A DNA stretch of 64,000 nt from Flavobacteriaceae bacterium (lineage in GTDB: Bacteria > Bacteroidota > Bacteroidia > Flavobacteriales > Flavobacteriaceae): contig CANCPC010000001.1 in the NCBI GenBank assembly GCA_947379965.1, forward strand, positions 1 through 64,000, read 5' to 3'. The translations under genes were made by a program, and so were the position numbers. The notes beneath the pieces were generated by a model. That model ran no database searches. It saw nothing but the letters and a program-made list of their open reading frames with translations, and was not told the DNA's origin. This document shows, one piece after another, positions 1-9,318 of this stretch. Every line of letters starts with the position of its first letter. Position 1 is the first letter of the stretch.

Positions 1-499
1 GCCGTAATGTTTAAGAGAAACGAAAACCAATAATTATAAAAAACCAAATAATATAAGTTCAAAATAAGTAAAGAGGCAAGAAGGCCAATGAATTGAAATC
101 TCATTATTGAATTATTCTTGTAATATTTTGAAATTTCAAAAATCAATACAAGTGATATAGTACAATTTATAATGTGTAAATTTTCAAACATTTAATTTAG
201 GTTCTATTTAATGGCAATAAAAACTCAAAAATACAATTATAATTTAATTGAAATGAAATGGCCCTAAACTTTTATATTGTATGCCAATTTTACTATAGAA
301 CTTGAAAAAAGAAAAAGGCACTTATTCACTTAAAAGTATTGTAAAAAAATACTAACTAAAAACCAAAATTTGTAGTAGGTCAATCATTTAAATAGTTTAG
401 ATTTAAAATCAAAACAAATCATTGATTTTATGAAGGTTATTGGTTCAATATAAAATAAAAATGACCTTAAAAATTAATTTAAAGTCATTGGTACTACTG
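1..499. other. AT-rich gene-free stretch at window start
   Basis: No open reading frame with coding character is visible on either strand. The sequence is very AT-rich with many A and T runs. It lies downstream of the minus-strand tRNA-Arg, so it is probably intergenic DNA between that tRNA and a gene outside the window. I see no convincing RNA structure or promoter. Confidence 0.6.
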
Positions 500-573
500 T
501 GACCCCGGCAGGGTTCGAACCTGCAACCTTCAGAGCCGAAATCTGAAATTCTATCCAGTTGAACTACGAAGCC
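500..573 (-). tRNA. tRNA-Arg (anticodon TCG)
   Basis: On the minus strand the sequence folds as a 74-nt cloverleaf. It has a 7-bp acceptor stem rich in G-T pairs, a 4-bp D stem, a 5-bp anticodon stem TCAGA/TCTGA with loop TTTCGGC, a 5-nt variable loop, and a T arm GCAGG-TTCGAAC-CCTGC. Loop position 33 is T and positions 34-36 read TCG, which gives an arginine tRNA for CGA-type codons. The CCA end is not encoded. Confidence 0.88.
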
Positions 574-600
574 ATTATTTTTAGATTGTTAGACCATTTA

Positions 601-655
601 GATTTTTAGATTTTTAGATTTCTTAGATGCTAAAATGTTTGAAATCTAAGAAGTC
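601..655. repeat. TAGATTT-type tandem and inverted repeat
   Basis: Several tandem copies of TAGATTTT are followed by a 9-bp inverted repeat: TTCTTAGAT at 620-628 and ATCTAAGAA at 644-652. It lies just downstream of the yqeY stop codon, so it may end that transcript, but it has no clean T tract on the minus strand. The same TAGATTT/AAATCTA vocabulary recurs near 60.8 kb. Confidence 0.5.
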
Positions 656-662
656 AAAATTG

Positions 663-1112
663 CTAAACCAACAATTTCTTAACGATTGTCGAAATAGTTT
701 TGCCCTCAGCAGTTCCGCCTAATTGAGCGGATGCCAATCCCATTACTTTACCCATTGAAGCAATTCCCGAAGCACCTGTTTCGGAAATAATTTTTGCGAT
801 TACGACCTCTACTTCTGCTTCACTTAATTGAGCGGGTAAGAATTTCTCTATTACTGAAATTTGGGCTAATTCTGGCTCAGCCAAATCTAAACGATTTTGT
901 TCTGTAAAAATTTTGGCACTATCCTTGCGGGTTTTTACCAATTTTTGAAGCAATTTAATTTCGTCTGTTGCCGAGATTTCTTCTTTTAACCCTGATGCTG
1001 TTTGAGCTAAAAGAATTTCTGATTTAATAGCTCTTAACGCTTCTAATGCAACGGTATCTTTGGCTCTCATAGCTGTTTTTAATTCCTCCATGATTTGTGC
1101 TGATAAACTCAT
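663..1112 (-). CDS. yqeY: GatB/YqeY domain protein
   Basis: A 149-residue protein of the YqeY family, a small helical domain related to the C-terminal tail domain of GatB, the tRNA-dependent amidotransferase subunit. The opening MSLSAQIMEELKTAMRAKD, the central helices and the ending with G-K-V-M-G and GKTISTIVKKLL are typical, and the length matches the family. The role of stand-alone YqeY is not firmly established; a link to aminoacyl-tRNA metabolism is inferred from the domain. It lies downstream of ftsZ on the same strand but after a strong terminator, so it is probably transcribed separately. The start is the first ATG. Confidence 0.85.
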   Translation of the reverse strand: MSLSAQIMEELKTAMRAKDTVALEALRAIKSEILLAQTASGLKEEISATDEIKLLQKLVKTRKDSAKIFTEQNRLDLAEPELAQISVIEKFLPAQLSEAEVEVVIAKIISETGASGIASMGKVMGLASAQLGGTAEGKTISTIVKKLLV

Positions 1113-1130
1113 ATGTTTTATTGTTTATTT

Positions 1131-1158
1131 GTTGAATCGTTTATATGTTGAATCGTTT
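1131..1158. repeat. Direct repeat GTTGAATCGTTT x2
   Basis: Two copies of GTTGAATCGTTT at 1131-1142 and 1147-1158 lie immediately upstream of yqeY. They resemble, in the opposite orientation, the AAACGAATAACC pair in the murD-mraY spacer near 10.7 kb. The rest of 1113-1330 shows no gene. Confidence 0.5.
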
Positions 1159-1325
1159 GCTGAAACGCTGTTTTGAAAACAATTCTTTTATTTGCTCCTT
1201 ATGAAAGTTAAAAGACCCCAATTTTCTGGCGTGACTTGTAGCGAACATCTGTATTAAAGCACGACAAATTTAAAGAATTTTAATGGAATCTACAACTCAT
1301 TACTTCCTGGTTGCGAGTTCAAAGT

Positions 1326-1361
1326 ATAAAAAAACCCGAAAATTAAATTAATTTTCGGGTT
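1326..1361 (-). terminator. Rho-independent terminator of the dcw operon
   Basis: A near-perfect hairpin, AACCCGAAAATTAA paired with TTAATTTTCGGGTT, spans 1333-1361. Read on the minus strand it is followed by a run of T residues (A run at 1327-1334 on the plus strand). It lies about 20 bp past the ftsZ stop codon and closes the long minus-strand operon. Confidence 0.85.
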
Positions 1362-1383
1362 AGTCAACTTAGGTTTAAATAGG

Positions 1384-3357
1384 TTAGTCTACATTGTCAT
1401 GCAAAAAAGAATTGTTTGAACGCAATTGTAAATCATCATTGCTGTCTGTTCCGACAGATATTCTAGAATTTGCGGAGTTAGATTGCGCATTCGAAAGATC
1501 TATTCCTAATCTTTTGTAGGCTGGTTCTCTTTCTAGTTCGTCAATTTTTGAAATATTACTGTGAAATTTATAATTGAATTCTTTGAGTTTTTTTCTTCTC
1601 TCGTCTGCTCTGAATTTTAATGTTTCTTCGATTGTCATTTCCATTGGAGAAATAGAGGAGTACTCAGAAGAAGTAACTTCAACACTTTCTACTTTTTTCA
1701 TGGTAATATTTAACTCTTCAGGAATCACTTGTTCTACGATTTCTTCTTGTTTGGCTTCTGAAAAAACCTGCTCTAACTCGGTAAATTCTTCTAGTGAATA
1801 TCTGATAATTCCCTTATCGGTCAATTCGGTTACCGGTACAAATTGAACAGCATCATTCACTTTAATATCACGAGTTTCATTCGTCAATTCGAATATAATT
1901 GTATTTTCTTCAACTTTAGCTACTGGTTCAGTAACTGGCGCTGGGTTAAAAAGTGGCAAATCGAAAGAAAAAGCAGTTTGTTCTTGTCTTTCTGCAGTTT
2001 TGGCAGCAACTACTTCTATCGTTTTTTCTTGTTCACTTCTTGTAGTTCCTAAAAAACTTTCGATTTTTGGTGTAGTAACTTGAAAATCAATATCCTTAAT
2101 TGGAGAAACTATTTCGAAAGTTACATCTAAATTTTTTATAAATTCAGACATAACCATTAATTCTTCTTTATTGATTGAAACAACTTCAGGCTCTTCAATT
2201 GTATCTTCTAACAATTCAAAAACAATTCTTTCGTTAGAACTTACAGAGGTAGATTCATTATCCAAATTAAATGCAGGAATAGCCTTTGTTGTCAAATCTA
2301 GCTCGCTTTTTTGTTCGTCACCTAGAACATGAATAATTTTATTAGGAGGTGTATTTACAATTTCATTTTGTTGTTCGATATCAAATCCAGTTGCGATAAT
2401 GGTAACTGAAATCGAATCACCTAGCGATTCTTCTTCACCAACACCCATAATAATATTAGCATTATTTCCTGCTTCTGCTTGAATATAATCATTGATTTCA
2501 CCTATTTCATCAATAGTGATTTCGTCAGATCCTGAAACGATGAGCAACAATACGTTTTTAGAACCTGTGATTTTATTATCATTTAATAATGGGGAATCTA
2601 AAGCTGAAATAATCGCTTCTTTCGCTCTATTTTCGCCTGACGCAACTGCAGATCCCATAATAGCCGTTCCGCTATTATACAAAACTGTTTTTGCATCTTT
2701 TAAATCGATATTTTGAGTATAGTGGTGCGTAATTACTTCGGCTATTCCTCTTGAGGCTGTTGCCAAAACTTCATCCGCTTTAGAAAAACCGGCTTTAAAA
2801 CCAAGATTTCCGTATACTTCTCTTAATTTGTTATTATTGATAACAATTAAGGAATCGACTTGTTTGCGTAATTTATCAATTCCAATGAGCGCTTGCTCTT
2901 GACGAACTTTACCTTCAAACAAGAAAGGAAGGGTAACAATGCCTACTGTAAGAATATCTCTTTCTTTAGCCAATTGAGCAATTACTGGCGCAGCACCTGT
3001 TCCTGTTCCTCCACCCATTCCTGCGGTGATAAAAACCATCTTGGTATTACTATCAAGCATTTTTTCTATATCCGAAATACTCTCTATAGCAGATTGCTGA
3101 CCTACATCTGGGTTTGCACCAGCACCAAGTCCTTCGGTTAAGTTAACACCTAACTGGATTTTATTAGGAACAGAACTGTTATCCAATGCTTGAGAATCAG
3201 TATTACAAACGATGAAATCAACACCTTTGATACCTTGCTTAAACATATGGTTTATGGCGTTACTTCCGCCGCCACCTACTCCTATAACTTTAATTACATT
3301 TGATTGGTTTTTTGGTAAATCAAATGAAATACTTCCAAATTCTGAGTTGCTCATCAT
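1384..3357 (-). CDS. ftsZ: Cell division GTPase FtsZ, long form
   Basis: The tubulin-like GTPase that polymerises into the cytokinetic ring. The nucleotide-binding start IGVGGGGSNAINHM lies near residue 25, the tubulin signature GGGTGTG at 115-121, and the T7-loop side of the core follows with NNNKLREVYG. The core ends near residue 330. About 280 residues of acidic, low-complexity linker follow, then a candidate C-terminal docking peptide EPAYKRLGIDL near 610-620, comparable to the FtsA/ZipA-binding tail of other FtsZ proteins, and then a further 36-residue tail. At 657 residues it is far longer than E. coli FtsZ (383), as seen in other Bacteroidetes. It is the last gene of the dcw operon, 42 bp after ftsA. 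A second ATG one codon in is equally possible as the start. Confidence 0.97.
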   Translation of the reverse strand: MMSNSEFGSISFDLPKNQSNVIKVIGVGGGGSNAINHMFKQGIKGVDFIVCNTDSQALDNSSVPNKIQLGVNLTEGLGAGANPDVGQQSAIESISDIEKMLDSNTKMVFITAGMGGGTGTGAAPVIAQLAKERDILTVGIVTLPFLFEGKVRQEQALIGIDKLRKQVDSLIVINNNKLREVYGNLGFKAGFSKADEVLATASRGIAEVITHHYTQNIDLKDAKTVLYNSGTAIMGSAVASGENRAKEAIISALDSPLLNDNKITGSKNVLLLIVSGSDEITIDEIGEINDYIQAEAGNNANIIMGVGEEESLGDSISVTIIATGFDIEQQNEIVNTPPNKIIHVLGDEQKSELDLTTKAIPAFNLDNESTSVSSNERIVFELLEDTIEEPEVVSINKEELMVMSEFIKNLDVTFEIVSPIKDIDFQVTTPKIESFLGTTRSEQEKTIEVVAAKTAERQEQTAFSFDLPLFNPAPVTEPVAKVEENTIIFELTNETRDIKVNDAVQFVPVTELTDKGIIRYSLEEFTELEQVFSEAKQEEIVEQVIPEELNITMKKVESVEVTSSEYSSISPMEMTIEETLKFRADERRKKLKEFNYKFHSNISKIDELEREPAYKRLGIDLSNAQSNSANSRISVGTDSNDDLQLRSNNSFLHDNVD

Positions 3358-3399
3358 CTTATGGTTTTTATATTTTTACTATTCTTTTTATTATTAACT

Positions 3400-4776
3400 T
3401 TATTCTGCGTTGTCTAAGAAATCTTTAATCTTACCTACGTATTTATCAAAAAAGGACTCTCTGATTTTTTTTTCTGTAGACTCTTCTTTTTTGATATCAA
3501 TCGGCGTTTCTATTTCATTTACAGGTTCCTCAATTTCTTCCATTGGAGGCTCTGGCGCTCTGTAAATCGGTACTTTTGGTGCTTCAACTACATCTATTCT
3601 TACGGCACTTTGAGTGTTATTTTCAATGCTATTCATTACTAAACCAACCGCTGTTGCATATAAAGGACTAGATATTTCTTCATCTGAATTCCCTGCTAAA
3701 TGCTCGTTTGGATATCCAATTCTAGTATCCATACCCGTAATGTATTCTACTAATTGCTTAATATGTTTCAATTGTGCTCCACCACCAGTAAGTACAATAC
3801 CTGCTATTAGTTTTTTACGAGGATCCTCATGACCATAATCTTTAATCTCCGTAAAAACTTGCTCTATAATTTCGACAACACGTGCGTGTATTATTTTAGA
3901 CAAATTCTTCAAAGAAATCTCTTTTGGCTCTCGTCCTCTTAAACCTGGTATAGAAACAATTTCATTGTCTTTATTTTCACCTGGCCAAGCAGATCCAAAT
4001 TTAACTTTCAATAATTCAGCTTGTTTTTCAATAATCGAACAACCTTCTTTAATATCATCCGTAATTACGTTGCCACCAAAAGGAATCACAGCAGTATGAC
4101 GGATAATTCCATCTTTAAAAATAGCTAAATCCGTTGTTCCTCCACCAATATCAATTAATGCAACTCCTGCTTCTTTTTCTTCTTGACTTAAAACCGCATC
4201 CGCCGAAGCTAATGGTTCCAAAGTCAATCCTGATAATTCAATTCCCGAACTTTGGATACATCTCCCTACATTTCGTATTGAAGCGGCTTGCCCAACTACA
4301 ACATGAAAACTAGATTCTAATCTACCACCATACATTCCTATAGGCTCTTTGATATCCGATTGCCCGTCTATTTTAAATTCTTGAGGCAAAACATGAATTA
4401 TCTCTTCCCCCGGTAACATTGCTAATTTGTTCACTTGGTCAATTAAAAGCTGAATGTCATTTCCACTAATTACCTCTTCCGCACTGCTTCTAATAATATA
4501 ATCACTGTGTTGAATACTACGAATATGCTGACCAGCAATACCTACAACAACATCTTTTATTTTATAACCAGACTTATTCTCGGCTTCTAAAACTGCTTGC
4601 CTAATAGATTGAATTGTTTGAGTAATATTGTTAACAACCCCTCTTGCAACCCCTAAGCTATTTGCTTTGCCTATACCTAAAATTTCTAGCTTACCGTATT
4701 CATTTTTCTTGCCTATCATTGCAACAATTTTTGTTGTCCCAATGTCTAGACCTACTGCAATATTCTCTTTTTCCAT
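3400..4776 (-). CDS. ftsA: Cell division protein FtsA
   Basis: An actin-like ATPase that tethers FtsZ filaments to the inner membrane and recruits later divisome proteins. The first phosphate loop GLDIGTTKIVAMIG is near the N-terminus, the SHS2 insertion follows, and the second phosphate motif ALIDIGGGTTDLAIF and the adenosine motif GIVLTGGGAQLKHI are clear. After a proline- and glutamate-rich linker, the protein ends in ESFFDKYVGKIKDFLDNAE, an amphipathic helix that fits the FtsA membrane-targeting sequence. The length is 458 residues. It lies between ftsQ (6-bp gap) and ftsZ, the classical order. Confidence 0.96.
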   Translation of the reverse strand: MEKENIAVGLDIGTTKIVAMIGKKNEYGKLEILGIGKANSLGVARGVVNNITQTIQSIRQAVLEAENKSGYKIKDVVVGIAGQHIRSIQHSDYIIRSSAEEVISGNDIQLLIDQVNKLAMLPGEEIIHVLPQEFKIDGQSDIKEPIGMYGGRLESSFHVVVGQAASIRNVGRCIQSSGIELSGLTLEPLASADAVLSQEEKEAGVALIDIGGGTTDLAIFKDGIIRHTAVIPFGGNVITDDIKEGCSIIEKQAELLKVKFGSAWPGENKDNEIVSIPGLRGREPKEISLKNLSKIIHARVVEIIEQVFTEIKDYGHEDPRKKLIAGIVLTGGGAQLKHIKQLVEYITGMDTRIGYPNEHLAGNSDEEISSPLYATAVGLVMNSIENNTQSAVRIDVVEAPKVPIYRAPEPPMEEIEEPVNEIETPIDIKKEESTEKKIRESFFDKYVGKIKDFLDNAE

Positions 4777-4782
4777 TATCGA

Positions 4783-5505
4783 TTATTTAGTACAAACTAC
4801 TTGTTGCGAAAACCTTAGATCAATTATTTTATATTTATATAACGAACTATCTAAAACTGCTTTTTGAAAAAAAGCTTTGTAATTATTGAATTTGGCTTTC
4901 ATTCGTACTGTTCCACCAAAATCAATTTGATAATTAAAATTCCTATTCAGCATTTTCAAGCTCCCGTTTGGCATAATTTGAACACCAATGATATTTTTTT
5001 TCAAAAATTCATCGTCATGAATTATGCGAAATAATTCGGCTAAATTGTCGCTGTTCATCTTGCTGATTTCCCCAGAAACAAGTGGAACTCTAGCAGTAAA
5101 ATTGGTCGATAACGGCATGGTATTTCCTTTATAATCAATATAAAAGGAAGCCTCTCCGTTAAAAACTCTAGCCACAGGGGTTTTTTGTTTTACTCTTGCT
5201 TTGAGCACTCCGTCTACGCTCACAAACACTTCTGCTTTCTCAATCATTTCTTGAGCATTCAGTGCTTTTTCCAATTTATTCAAATTTAATTTATCTTTAC
5301 CTATACTTTTTGCTTCTCTATTATTTTCTATTAACAATTTATTAACCGTTTCCCGATTAACAAAAGGAGCGTTATCTCCTACAAAAAAAACTTCAGATTT
5401 AGTCAGTTTTCTAGTTTCATTCCGTTTTGAAGTGAATGAAAACAAAAAAACAACTAATGAAAACATCAGTAATAATCTAATGTTTGTCCAATTAATTAGT
5501 CTCAT
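4783..5505 (-). CDS. ftsQ: Cell division protein FtsQ
   Basis: A bitopic inner-membrane protein of the divisome that bridges early and late division proteins. A single membrane helix lies at about residues 10-25 after a short cytoplasmic start. A POTRA-like region follows (about 40-110, including FVNRETVNKLL and the KVFVS-type strand), and then a FtsQ/DivIB beta domain. At 240 residues it is of usual length. Sequence similarity in this family is weak, so position supports the call: it sits between murC, which it overlaps by 14 bp, and ftsA. Confidence 0.88.
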   Translation of the reverse strand: MRLINWTNIRLLLMFSLVVFLFSFTSKRNETRKLTKSEVFFVGDNAPFVNRETVNKLLIENNREAKSIGKDKLNLNKLEKALNAQEMIEKAEVFVSVDGVLKARVKQKTPVARVFNGEASFYIDYKGNTMPLSTNFTARVPLVSGEISKMNSDNLAELFRIIHDDEFLKKNIIGVQIMPNGSLKMLNRNFNYQIDFGGTVRMKAKFNNYKAFFQKAVLDSSLYKYKIIDLRFSQQVVCTK

Positions 5506-6841
5506 CTAACGCTTTTTTAATTGACGGAACCATTTCTCCAATATCGCCAGCTCCAATAGTTACAATAACGGTTGCATCGCTGTCTAAAATTGAAGTAATC
5601 AAATCCTGTTTTTGTATTAATTTTTTATGATAATTATTCATTTTATCCATTAACCATTGCGACGTAATTCCTTCTATTGGCAATTCACGAGCGGGATAAA
5701 TATCCAGCAAAAGCACTTCATCAAATGCTGAAAGACTTATTGCAAAATCATCAGCAAAATCTTTAGTTCGGCTAAACAAATGCGGTTGAAAAACGGCCAA
5801 AACTTTTTGGTTTGGATACAATTCACGAACTGCTTGATGAACGGCATTTATTTCGGTAGGATGATGTGCATAATCATCAATATAAACTAAATTTTCATTT
5901 TTTATTTGATACGAAAATCTTCGCTTGATTCCTTTAAATGAATGCAAGGCACTAGCAATGTCTTCGTTTGGGAGGCCGAAAGTTTTCGCCATCGCCAATG
6001 CCATTAATGCATTCATTAAATTATGTTTTCCAGGTAAACCAAATTGCAAATTCAAGATGATTTCTGTTGGTGTTTGTACGTCAAATACATACTGACTATT
6101 TACAATACGAATGTTGCAAGCTGAGAAAACGGCTTCTTCGTTTACAGCACAAGTCATTCCTTTTATAGGCAACTCTTTAGTAATAAATAGATTGCTTTTA
6201 TCTTTAACCTTATCTGCAAATTCAACAAATGAAGCTTCGATTGCTGATTTATCTCCATAAATATCTAAATGATCCGCATCCATAGAAGTTACGCAAGCAA
6301 TATTAGGATTCAAATGCAAGAAGGAGCGATCAAACTCATCGGCTTCTACAACAGTAACCGTTTTTCCGTTTCCAATTAAATTGGAATTATAATTTTCGAC
6401 AATTCCTCCAATAAAAGCAGTAACATCAACACCACTTTCAAAAAGAATATGTCCAAGTATTCCTGATGTAGTTGTTTTACCATGTGTTCCTGCAACTGCA
6501 AAACAAAATGTTTCTTTAGTAATAATCCCTAGAACTTCGGCTCTTTTCTTAACTTCATAATTGCGTTCTATAAAATAATTCCACTGCGAATGTTGTTTTG
6601 GAACTGCTGGGGTAATAATCACTAAGGTGTTTTCTACATAATAATCTGCCGGAATCAAATCTATGGCATCTTCAAAATGAATTGCAATTCCATGTTGCTG
6701 CAATTCTTTTGTTAATTGCGTTTCAGTTTTATCATAACCAGATACATTCTTACCGATGGTTTTGAAATAACGCGCCAAAGCACTCATCCCAATCCCTCCG
6801 ATTCCTATAAAATAAACGTTATGTATTTGATTTAGATTCAT
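5492..6841 (-). CDS. murC: UDP-N-acetylmuramate--L-alanine ligase
   Basis: A cytoplasmic ATP-dependent ligase that adds the first stem-peptide residue, L-alanine, to UDP-MurNAc. The N-terminal Rossmann motif [14 protein letters not shown] binds the UDP substrate, [10 protein letters not shown] near residue 118 is the Mur-ligase P-loop, and [10 protein letters not shown] is the typical MurC motif in the C-terminal domain. The length of 449 residues is normal. It overlaps murG by 4 bp and ftsQ by 14 bp, which suggests translational coupling. Confidence 0.97.
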   Translation of the reverse strand: MNLNQIHNVYFIGIGGIGMSALARYFKTIGKNVSGYDKTETQLTKELQQHGIAIHFEDAIDLIPADYYVENTLVIITPAVPKQHSQWNYFIERNYEVKKRAEVLGIITKETFCFAVAGTHGKTTTSGILGHILFESGVDVTAFIGGIVENYNSNLIGNGKTVTVVEADEFDRSFLHLNPNIACVTSMDADHLDIYGDKSAIEASFVEFADKVKDKSNLFITKELPIKGMTCAVNEEAVFSACNIRIVNSQYVFDVQTPTEIILNLQFGLPGKHNLMNALMALAMAKTFGLPNEDIASALHSFKGIKRRFSYQIKNENLVYIDDYAHHPTEINAVHQAVRELYPNQKVLAVFQPHLFSRTKDFADDFAISLSAFDEVLLLDIYPARELPIEGITSQWLMDKMNNYHKKLIQKQDLITSILDSDATVIVTIGAGDIGEMVPSIKKALDETN

Positions 6842-7926
6842 TTTATTAATTTAACTATTTCGTCAACAATTTGTTTTGTTGCGTTTGGCAAAGCCAAATG
6901 CTTTATGTTTTTACTCAATTGTTCTTGCTTCCCTATATCCTTTAACAAAGCTTCGAAAACAAGACTAAATTCCGATTCAAGTTCACTTTCTTTTATCATA
7001 ATCGCCCCTTTTTGATCGACCACTGATTTGGCATTTTTGGTTTGATGATCTTCGGCTACGTTTGGCGACGGAATAAAAATTACTGGTTTACCAACAATAC
7101 ACAATTCAGAAACAGAAGAAGCTCCCGATCGAGAAATCACGATATCGGCAGCTGCATAAACCAAATCCATTCGGTCAATAAAAGCTGAAATCTGTACATT
7201 TTCTGAATTATATTTTTTATATTCATCGATATACAACTTACCACATTGCCAAATAATTTGAATATTATGCTTTTCAAAAGAGGCTAATTCTTTTTCTACT
7301 AATTGATTAATTCTTCTTGCACCAAGGCTTCCACCAAGAATTAATACCGTTTTTTTAGAAGCATCTAAATTAAAATATTGAATCGATTCTTCTCTTTTAC
7401 TTTCAATGTCAATTAAATCCTGACGAACTGGATTTCCTGTTAAAATCATTTTTTCTTTTGGAAAAAAGCGTTCTAAATTCTCGTAGGCAACACAAATTTT
7501 ATTCGCTTTTTTGCTCAATAATTTATTGGTTATTCCCGGGAATGAATTTTGTTCCTGAATCACCGTCGGAATATCCAAAATATTTGCCATTTGTAATAAA
7601 GGCCCCGAGGCAAAACCACCAGTTCCTATAACCACATTCGGTTTAAAATGCTTAATTATTTTTCGAGATTTCCATAAACTATCTATCAATTTGAATGGAA
7701 ACATTGCGTTTTGCATCGTCAATTTTCTTTGCAAACCAGCAATCCAAAGTCCCTTAATAGCATATCCCGCCTGAGGCACTTTTTGCATTTCCATTTTATC
7801 TTTGGCACCCACAAAAAGAAATTCGGCATCTGGGAAACGAGACTTTAATTCATTAGCAATCGCAACCGCAGGATAAATATGGCCTCCTGTTCCACCGCCA
7901 CTTAATATGAATTTATACTTTGCCAT
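6838..7926 (-). CDS. murG: UDP-GlcNAc:lipid I N-acetylglucosaminyltransferase MurG
   Basis: A peripheral membrane glycosyltransferase that adds GlcNAc to lipid I to form lipid II on the inner face of the cytoplasmic membrane. The N-terminal glycine-rich loop [16 protein letters not shown] and a second one, [11 protein letters not shown] near residue 198, mark the two GT-B Rossmann folds. The UDP-GlcNAc site region [12 protein letters not shown] is near 265. At 362 residues it is of family length. It lies 16 bp after ftsW and overlaps murC, so the flippase/polymerase, glycosyltransferase and ligase genes are consecutive. Confidence 0.97.
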   Translation of the reverse strand: MAKYKFILSGGGTGGHIYPAVAIANELKSRFPDAEFLFVGAKDKMEMQKVPQAGYAIKGLWIAGLQRKLTMQNAMFPFKLIDSLWKSRKIIKHFKPNVVIGTGGFASGPLLQMANILDIPTVIQEQNSFPGITNKLLSKKANKICVAYENLERFFPKEKMILTGNPVRQDLIDIESKREESIQYFNLDASKKTVLILGGSLGARRINQLVEKELASFEKHNIQIIWQCGKLYIDEYKKYNSENVQISAFIDRMDLVYAAADIVISRSGASSVSELCIVGKPVIFIPSPNVAEDHQTKNAKSVVDQKGAIMIKESELESEFSLVFEALLKDIGKQEQLSKNIKHLALPNATKQIVDEIVKLIK

Positions 7927-7942
7927 TTTTTCTACTTTTTAA

Positions 7943-9244
7943 TTATTTATTCAAAACTGCATTCATTGGATTATTTGCATTGTCTTGAATAGAATAATTT
8001 TCATCACCATTCAAATCCTCTTCGCGTTCTAATTCTAATTCCTTATCTATAAGTTTTTGAAGCGCTGCTTCTCTGATTGCTTTTTCCTGAATTTCTTCAG
8101 CGATTTCTTCGTCTTTTTTGGTTACGTTTATGATGATTCCTAAAGCAATACATGTCATCCATATCGAACTTCCTCCGCTACTTATAAGTGGCAAAGTTTG
8201 CCCAGTTACTGGCAATAATTCAACTGCTACCGCCATGTTGATCATCGCTTGAAAAATCATCGGAAATCCCAAACCAACCACTAATAATTTTCCGAATAAG
8301 GAATTCGATTTATGAGCGGCAACAATGAACCTGAAAAACAATAATAGGTATAAAAATAAAACACCCAAACCGCCTACTAATCCCCATTCTTCTACAATAA
8401 TAGCATAAATAAAATCGGATGATGACTGAGGTAAAAAGTGTTTTTGCACACTTTTTCCAGGTCCAAGTCCGTAAATTCCGCCAGAAGCAATGGCTATTTT
8501 TGCTTTTTCTATTTGGTAATCATCTTCGCCAGGCTTGTTGGTTTTAAAGTTTTCGATTCGGCTTGTCCAAGTATCTACTCTACTAAAAAAGTGAGAATCC
8601 GGAAATGATTTCGCTAATAATACAAATAAAACTAGTCCTGCAATGCCTGCCCCTATTATAAACCCAATATATTTTAGAGGATATTTCCCTACGAAAGCCA
8701 ACATTAAAACCATGGAAAATATTAATGCAGCTGTTGAAAAATTAGAGGGTAATATAAACATCAAGGTAACAAAAACGGGGAGCCAAAGTTCTAATAATGA
8801 GGCTTGAAAAGTAGGCTCATCTTCTTGCTTTTTAGATAAATATCGAGCTACATAAAGCATCAAAACAATAGAAGCCAATGTCGATGTTTGAAAAGTAATT
8901 CCAATAAAAGGCACTTGAATCCACCGACTGGCATTGGCACCTGCGATAACAGTTCCTTTTACCATTGTATAGGCTAATAATAGCCAAACAATAGGCAATA
9001 AAATTTTTGAGATTCCTTTATAATAATGAAATGGCACTTTATGAACCCAGTAGATAATAATAAATCCAATGAAAATATGAGCCAAATGTTTCAGTAAAAA
9101 ACTCATTGTATTTCCTGTTCCGTGGTTCATGTAAGCCAAATTACTACTCGCACTAAAAACAGGCATAAACGAAAACAAGGCTAATAAAGCCACAAACGAC
9201 CATATTACTCTGTCTCCTTTTAGATTGTTTATTAGTTCTTTCAT
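7943..9244 (-). CDS. ftsW: Division-specific peptidoglycan polymerase FtsW
   Basis: A SEDS-family membrane protein that polymerises glycan strands at the septum together with FtsI. It has about ten hydrophobic helices. The typical motifs include GLGPGKSVQKHFLPQSSSDF in the large loop and the late segment LPVTGQTLPLISSGGSS. The length is 433 residues. The C-terminus carries about 55 residues of charged cytoplasmic tail (EEIAEEIQEKAIREAALQK), longer than in many FtsW proteins. The gene lies directly after a repeat-containing spacer downstream of murD. Confidence 0.95.
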   Translation of the reverse strand: MKELINNLKGDRVIWSFVALLALFSFMPVFSASSNLAYMNHGTGNTMSFLLKHLAHIFIGFIIIYWVHKVPFHYYKGISKILLPIVWLLLAYTMVKGTVIAGANASRWIQVPFIGITFQTSTLASIVLMLYVARYLSKKQEDEPTFQASLLELWLPVFVTLMFILPSNFSTAALIFSMVLMLAFVGKYPLKYIGFIIGAGIAGLVLFVLLAKSFPDSHFFSRVDTWTSRIENFKTNKPGEDDYQIEKAKIAIASGGIYGLGPGKSVQKHFLPQSSSDFIYAIIVEEWGLVGGLGVLFLYLLLFFRFIVAAHKSNSLFGKLLVVGLGFPMIFQAMINMAVAVELLPVTGQTLPLISSGGSSIWMTCIALGIIINVTKKDEEIAEEIQEKAIREAALQKLIDKELELEREEDLNGDENYSIQDNANNPMNAVLNK

Positions 9245-9248
9245 TTTT

Positions 9249-9315
9249 ATTGGGTTTTGGGTTTCGGACTTTGGGTATTAGGTCAAACAGTTAGCACCTA
9301 TAACCCAAAACCTAT
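9249..9315. repeat. GGGTTTT inverted repeat between murD and ftsW
   Basis: The 74-bp spacer holds a perfect 11-bp inverted repeat: GGTTTTGGGTT at 9253-9263 and AACCCAAAACC at 9302-9312. A second, imperfect nested pair sits inside it (GGGTATTAGGT and ACCTATAACCC). It could form a large hairpin in the operon mRNA. It has no T tract, so I do not call it a terminator. Confidence 0.65.
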
Positions 9316-9318
9316 TTT

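Noticed and set aside
1574-3397. Several open frames on the plus strand opposite ftsZ
   Set aside because: They are antisense to a well-conserved gene, have no family resemblance and mirror its codon pattern.
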